The notes under the pieces are model-generated. The model did not search any database. It worked only from the letters and a program-made list of their open reading frames with translations, and was not told the origin of the DNA. Below are positions 4,504 through 6,939 of a DNA stretch of 6,939 nt, piece after piece; within the stretch, counting starts at the first letter, position 1, and every line of letters begins with the position of its first letter. A program made the position numbers and the translations under genes. This DNA is from Myxococcales bacterium UBA5297 (lineage in GTDB: Bacteria > Myxococcota > Myxococcia > Myxococcales > UBA5297): contig DHSB01000061.1 in the NCBI GenBank assembly GCA_002408385.1, positions 46,034-52,972 on the forward strand. The letters are read 5' to 3'.

Positions 4504-6939
4504 ATGAGAACCGCTCTTTTCTCCCTGACGGTGGTCGCGTGCGCCTTTCTCTCGGGCGGCGCGTTCGCTCAGACCCTCTACGTCGTCTCGCCCCCGACTC
4601 CTGGGGTTGCGCCGACTTACACCGGGTGGCGCACCGTCACCTTCAGCGCCGCCGATGACGGGAACGCGAGCCTGACGCTGCCGTTCTCCTTCACCTTCTA
4701 CGGGGTGAATTACTCGACCGTCGGCCTCAACACCAACGGCCTCATCCTCTTCACGCCGTCGCACTGCGGAAGCTGCTATTCGAACTCCTCGCTGCCCAAA
4801 TCGAGCAACCCCAACAACCTCATCGCCTATTGGTGGGACGACATGAAGGTGCCCACCACGGCTCGCGCCGAGTGGACGACCTCGGGTGTGGCGCCGGATC
4901 AGGTCTTCTCGCTCAGATTGCAGAACTGGGAGAGTTACAGCGGGGGAATTGCTCGCAACGTGCAGGTGGACCTGCACGAGCGAAGCGGCGCGATCATCAT
5001 CTACTACGGCCCGATCGCCAGCGGCACCTCGGGCAGCGCCACCGTGGGCATCGAGGACGCGACGGGCGCGAGCGCCATCACCGCGCTCTCGTGCAGCCCG
5101 AGCTGCACGGCGAGCCATTGGCCGACCAACCAGTACCTGGCCATCTCCCCGGCGATCGATCCGGACCTGACGGTCCTCGACGTCAGCGGCTCGGCCCTCA
5201 ACCCGGTGGACATCAACGGGCAGCCCGGGTTCGAGCTCGACGTGGTGACCACCATCAAAAACCAGGGCCAGAACCCAGCCACCGGGTTTCTCTTCGACGT
5301 CTACTTGTCGAGCGACGCGATCATCGACCCGGCCACCGACACGCTGATTGCCCAGCACACGACCCCAGAGAGCCTCGCGGGCCGTTCCCAGGCGACCTTC
5401 AGCGAGTCGGGGGTCCAGTTCGTCAGGCCGCCGGGCACGGGCAGCTTCTACCTCGGCGTCCTCGTCGACCCGACCAACATCGTCGACGAGGCCATCGAGT
5501 CGAACAACACCGGGGTGAGCGCTCCGTACATCTCCGGCGTCGACCTCACGGGAACGGTCTCTGGCCCCGCCTCGGCGACGGTCGGAGAGCCCTTCGACGT
5601 GGAGGTGACGCTGCGCAACCGCGGGCTCGACCCGGCCGGACCGTTCGACTTCCAGGTCTACTTCTCCGCGGATGAGGTTCTCGATTCGTCGGACGTCCTC
5701 GCCCACTGGTTCGTGGGCAGCCTCCAGGGGCTCGGCCCCGGCGAGACGCTCGTCGAGACGCTCCACGCGCCAGGGCCTCCGGTTCCCGATGGCAATTGGC
5801 GATTGATCCTCCTCATCGATCCGCCGACGCCCACGCAGCCGGAGGGGCGCGTCGTCGAGGTCGACGAAACGAACAATCTGGCCGTCTCCAGCGGGCCGGT
5901 GCTGGTCTCCATCCCCGACCTGATCGCCAACGCGGTCCTGGTCCGTTCGCCCGTCGAACCGTTTCCCGAGATCAGCAGCGCGCGGTTCGGCGAGGAGGTG
6001 CGCGTCACCGTGGATCTGATCAACGGCGGCATCGCCAGCCCACGCTCGTTCGACCTCGGGCTCTATCTCTCGGACAACCCGGTGATCAGCGTCTACGACC
6101 AGGCGCTGGCCGAGGTGACCGGCCTGACGCTCACCGACGCAAGCCTCTCGGTAGACCTGGACGTGACGCTGCCGCTGGCCTCGCCCGACGGCGCGTTGTT
6201 GTCCGACGGCGACTACTACTTCGGCGTCTTCGTCGACCTCCACAACTACGTCCCCGAGAGCAACGAGACGAACAACCTCGCCAGCAGCGCGACGGTCGCC
6301 CTCGCTCACGGCGCCACCGCCTGCGCGCAGGGCTTGGAGTGCGAGAGCGGCTTCTGTGTCGACGGCTTCTGCTGCGACACGGCGTGCGGCGGCGGGGATC
6401 CTGCCGACTGCCAAGCCTGCAGCGTGGCCGAGGGGGCGGCCATCGACGGGCGCTGCGGTCCGGTGGCCACGGGAGCGGTCTGCCGGGCCTCGTCCGGCGT
6501 CTGCGACGTGGCGGAGCGGTGCGACGGCGCGAGCCCCGCCTGCCCTGCCGACGCGATGGCCGCCGCGGGCACGACCTGCGACGACGGCGACTTCTGCACC
6601 TTCGACGACGTCTGCGACGGCACCGGCGGCTGCAGCGGCGAGTACGCCTGCCAGCCGGACTCGGGGATGCCGCCCGACGCCGGCGAGATCGACGCGGGCG
6701 GCGAAGCGGACGCGGGAGAGAGCGATGCCGGCGCGGTGGACGCGGGAGCCGTCGAGGACGCGGGCGTGGAGCCCGAGGACGCGTCGGTCGCACCGCCCGA
6801 CGGTGGTCAGCCGCCCGATGCCGGCGAGCCGCCGGCGGTCGAGGCCGAGCAGCCCGGAGGCTGCGGCTGCGGGGCGAGCGCGGGAGGATTGGACTCGGCG
6901 CTCGCGCTGCTGGTCGTGGCGGCCGGCGGGGGGGGGGGC
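4504..6939 (+). CDS. Partial CARDB / Cys-rich surface protein with MYXO-CTERM-like end
   Basis: The frame is open from the ATG at 4504 to the window end (812 residues, no stop), so the 3' end is missing. GAGG at 4495-4498 is a suitable ribosome-binding site. Residues 1-22 are a Sec signal peptide ending A-F-A before Q23. Residues 23-215 resemble a nidogen-like beta domain (LNTNGLILF at 75-83, PNNLIAYWWDDM at 103-114, and a CGSC pair at 88-91). Three CARDB adhesion domains follow at about 220-338, 346-469 and 471-599, each ending in an ExNN element (IESNN, DETNN, NETNN). Residues 607-716 are Cys-rich: first a myxobacterial C-x5-C-x4-C-x4-CC cassette (607-624), then a disintegrin-like motif (660-692). 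A DAG stalk (723-777) leads to GGCGCG (785-790) and a hydrophobic stretch (797-807), the start of a MYXO-CTERM anchor; the usual Arg cluster is not reached. In Myxococcota such ends are sorted to the outer surface. Role: probably adhesion or matrix binding, by inference. Confidence 0.88.
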   Translation, partial: MRTALFSLTVVACAFLSGGAFAQTLYVVSPPTPGVAPTYTGWRTVTFSAADDGNASLTLPFSFTFYGVNYSTVGLNTNGLILFTPSHCGSCYSNSSLPKSSNPNNLIAYWWDDMKVPTTARAEWTTSGVAPDQVFSLRLQNWESYSGGIARNVQVDLHERSGAIIIYYGPIASGTSGSATVGIEDATGASAITALSCSPSCTASHWPTNQYLAISPAIDPDLTVLDVSGSALNPVDINGQPGFELDVVTTIKNQGQNPATGFLFDVYLSSDAIIDPATDTLIAQHTTPESLAGRSQATFSESGVQFVRPPGTGSFYLGVLVDPTNIVDEAIESNNTGVSAPYISGVDLTGTVSGPASATVGEPFDVEVTLRNRGLDPAGPFDFQVYFSADEVLDSSDVLAHWFVGSLQGLGPGETLVETLHAPGPPVPDGNWRLILLIDPPTPTQPEGRVVEVDETNNLAVSSGPVLVSIPDLIANAVLVRSPVEPFPEISSARFGEEVRVTVDLINGGIASPRSFDLGLYLSDNPVISVYDQALAEVTGLTLTDASLSVDLDVTLPLASPDGALLSDGDYYFGVFVDLHNYVPESNETNNLASSATVALAHGATACAQGLECESGFCVDGFCCDTACGGGDPADCQACSVAEGAAIDGRCGPVATGAVCRASSGVCDVAERCDGASPACPADAMAAAGTTCDDGDFCTFDDVCDGTGGCSGEYACQPDSGMPPDAGEIDAGGEADAGESDAGAVDAGAVEDAGVEPEDASVAPPDGGQPPDAGEPPAVEAEQPGGCGCGASAGGLDSALALLVVAAGGGGG
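5161..6300 (+). repeat. Three tandem CARDB domains (protein level)
   Basis: Three related beta-sandwich units begin PDLTVLDV (residue 220), VDLTGTVS (346) and PDLIANAV (471). Each carries an FDxxxYxS strand (FDVYLSS, FDFQVYFS, FDLGLYLS) and closes on an acidic ExNN turn. They match the CARDB family (cell adhesion related domain found in bacteria), an extracellular Ig-like fold usually found as spacers or binding modules. The sequences are diverged, so this is not a recent duplication. Confidence 0.82.
6481..6579 (+). other. Disintegrin-like cysteine motif
   Basis: Residues 660-692 of the surface protein have the pattern CR-x5-CD-x2-E-x-C-x6-C-P-x10-C. This is the disintegrin-loop pattern of animal ADAM proteases and snake-venom disintegrins, with matching cysteine spacing. 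The surrounding residues also fit, including CDxAExC and CPAD. Similar cysteine blocks are, to my knowledge, frequent in myxobacterial surface proteins. The full disintegrin domain is longer than this segment, so only the C-terminal half is supported. Confidence 0.65.
6670..6834 (+). repeat. Asp-Ala-Gly-rich stalk before the C-terminal anchor
   Basis: Residues 723-777 contain seven DAG triplets (starting at 725, 730, 736, 741, 746, 752 and 772) plus DAS and DGG variants, with Pro and Glu between them. The segment is acidic, low in complexity and probably disordered. DAG-rich stretches of this kind are a habit of Myxococcota exported proteins, where they act as spacers between a membrane or surface anchor and the folded part. 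The codons vary (gacgcg, gatgcc, gacgcc), so selection seems to act on the protein rather than on recent slippage. Confidence 0.85.

Noticed and set aside
3961..6414. Very long open frame on the - strand (over 800 codons) across the 3' part of the lipoprotein gene and most of the surface-protein gene
   Set aside because: Its translation is rich in Arg, Gly, Asp and Val without domains, and it overlaps two well-supported + strand genes. High GC at third codon positions removes stops from the opposite strand, which explains it.
6131..6793. Extremely Arg-rich - strand frame
   Set aside because: It is the reverse reading of the Cys-rich and Asp-Ala-Gly codons; more than half of the residues are Arg or Pro, which is not protein-like.
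1..6939. CRISPR array, tRNA or rRNA gene, insertion sequence, phage or toxin-antitoxin module
   Set aside because: No spaced DNA repeats, no tRNA-like cloverleaf, no transposase or integrase motifs and no terminal inverted repeats were seen. The repeats here are protein-level only.

Overview
The window comes from a very GC-rich bacterium, most likely a member of the Myxococcota. The signs are linkers built of Asp-Ala-Gly (DAG) units after a lipoprotein cysteine and before a C-terminal anchor, a MYXO-CTERM-like C-terminus, a choice-of-anchor-D/vWA lipoprotein, and a Cys-rich cassette of the kind frequent in myxobacterial surface proteins. All four genes lie on the + strand.

Layout: (1) 81-419 encodes a small cytoplasmic single-domain cupin. 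(2) After a 228-base spacer, 648-1214 encodes a secreted 188-residue DUF6448-type protein, followed by a good intrinsic terminator at 1240-1280. (3) 1387-4482 encodes a large lipoprotein with six HYDIN/ASPM-like Ig repeats followed by a vWA domain with a MIDAS metal site. (4) Twenty-one bases downstream, 4504 to the window end encodes a secreted, surface-anchored protein: a nidogen-like N-terminal domain, three CARDB domains, a Cys-rich region containing a disintegrin-like motif, a DAG stalk and the start of a MYXO-CTERM anchor. It runs off the window in a run of eleven G.

Genes 3 and 4 look like one transcription unit, set off from gene 2 by the terminator. Both products are modular, Ig-like, cell-envelope proteins, so an extracellular adhesive or scaffold role is plausible but unproven. 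Genes 1 and 2 show no obvious link to them.

The points most worth a second look are: the predicted mature N-terminus His-Cys-Asp of the DUF6448 protein, which recalls the nickel hook of Ni-superoxide dismutase; a gapless internal duplication in the same protein; an ADAM-type disintegrin cysteine pattern with exact spacing in gene 4; and the pairing of that motif with a MIDAS-bearing vWA domain in the preceding gene.
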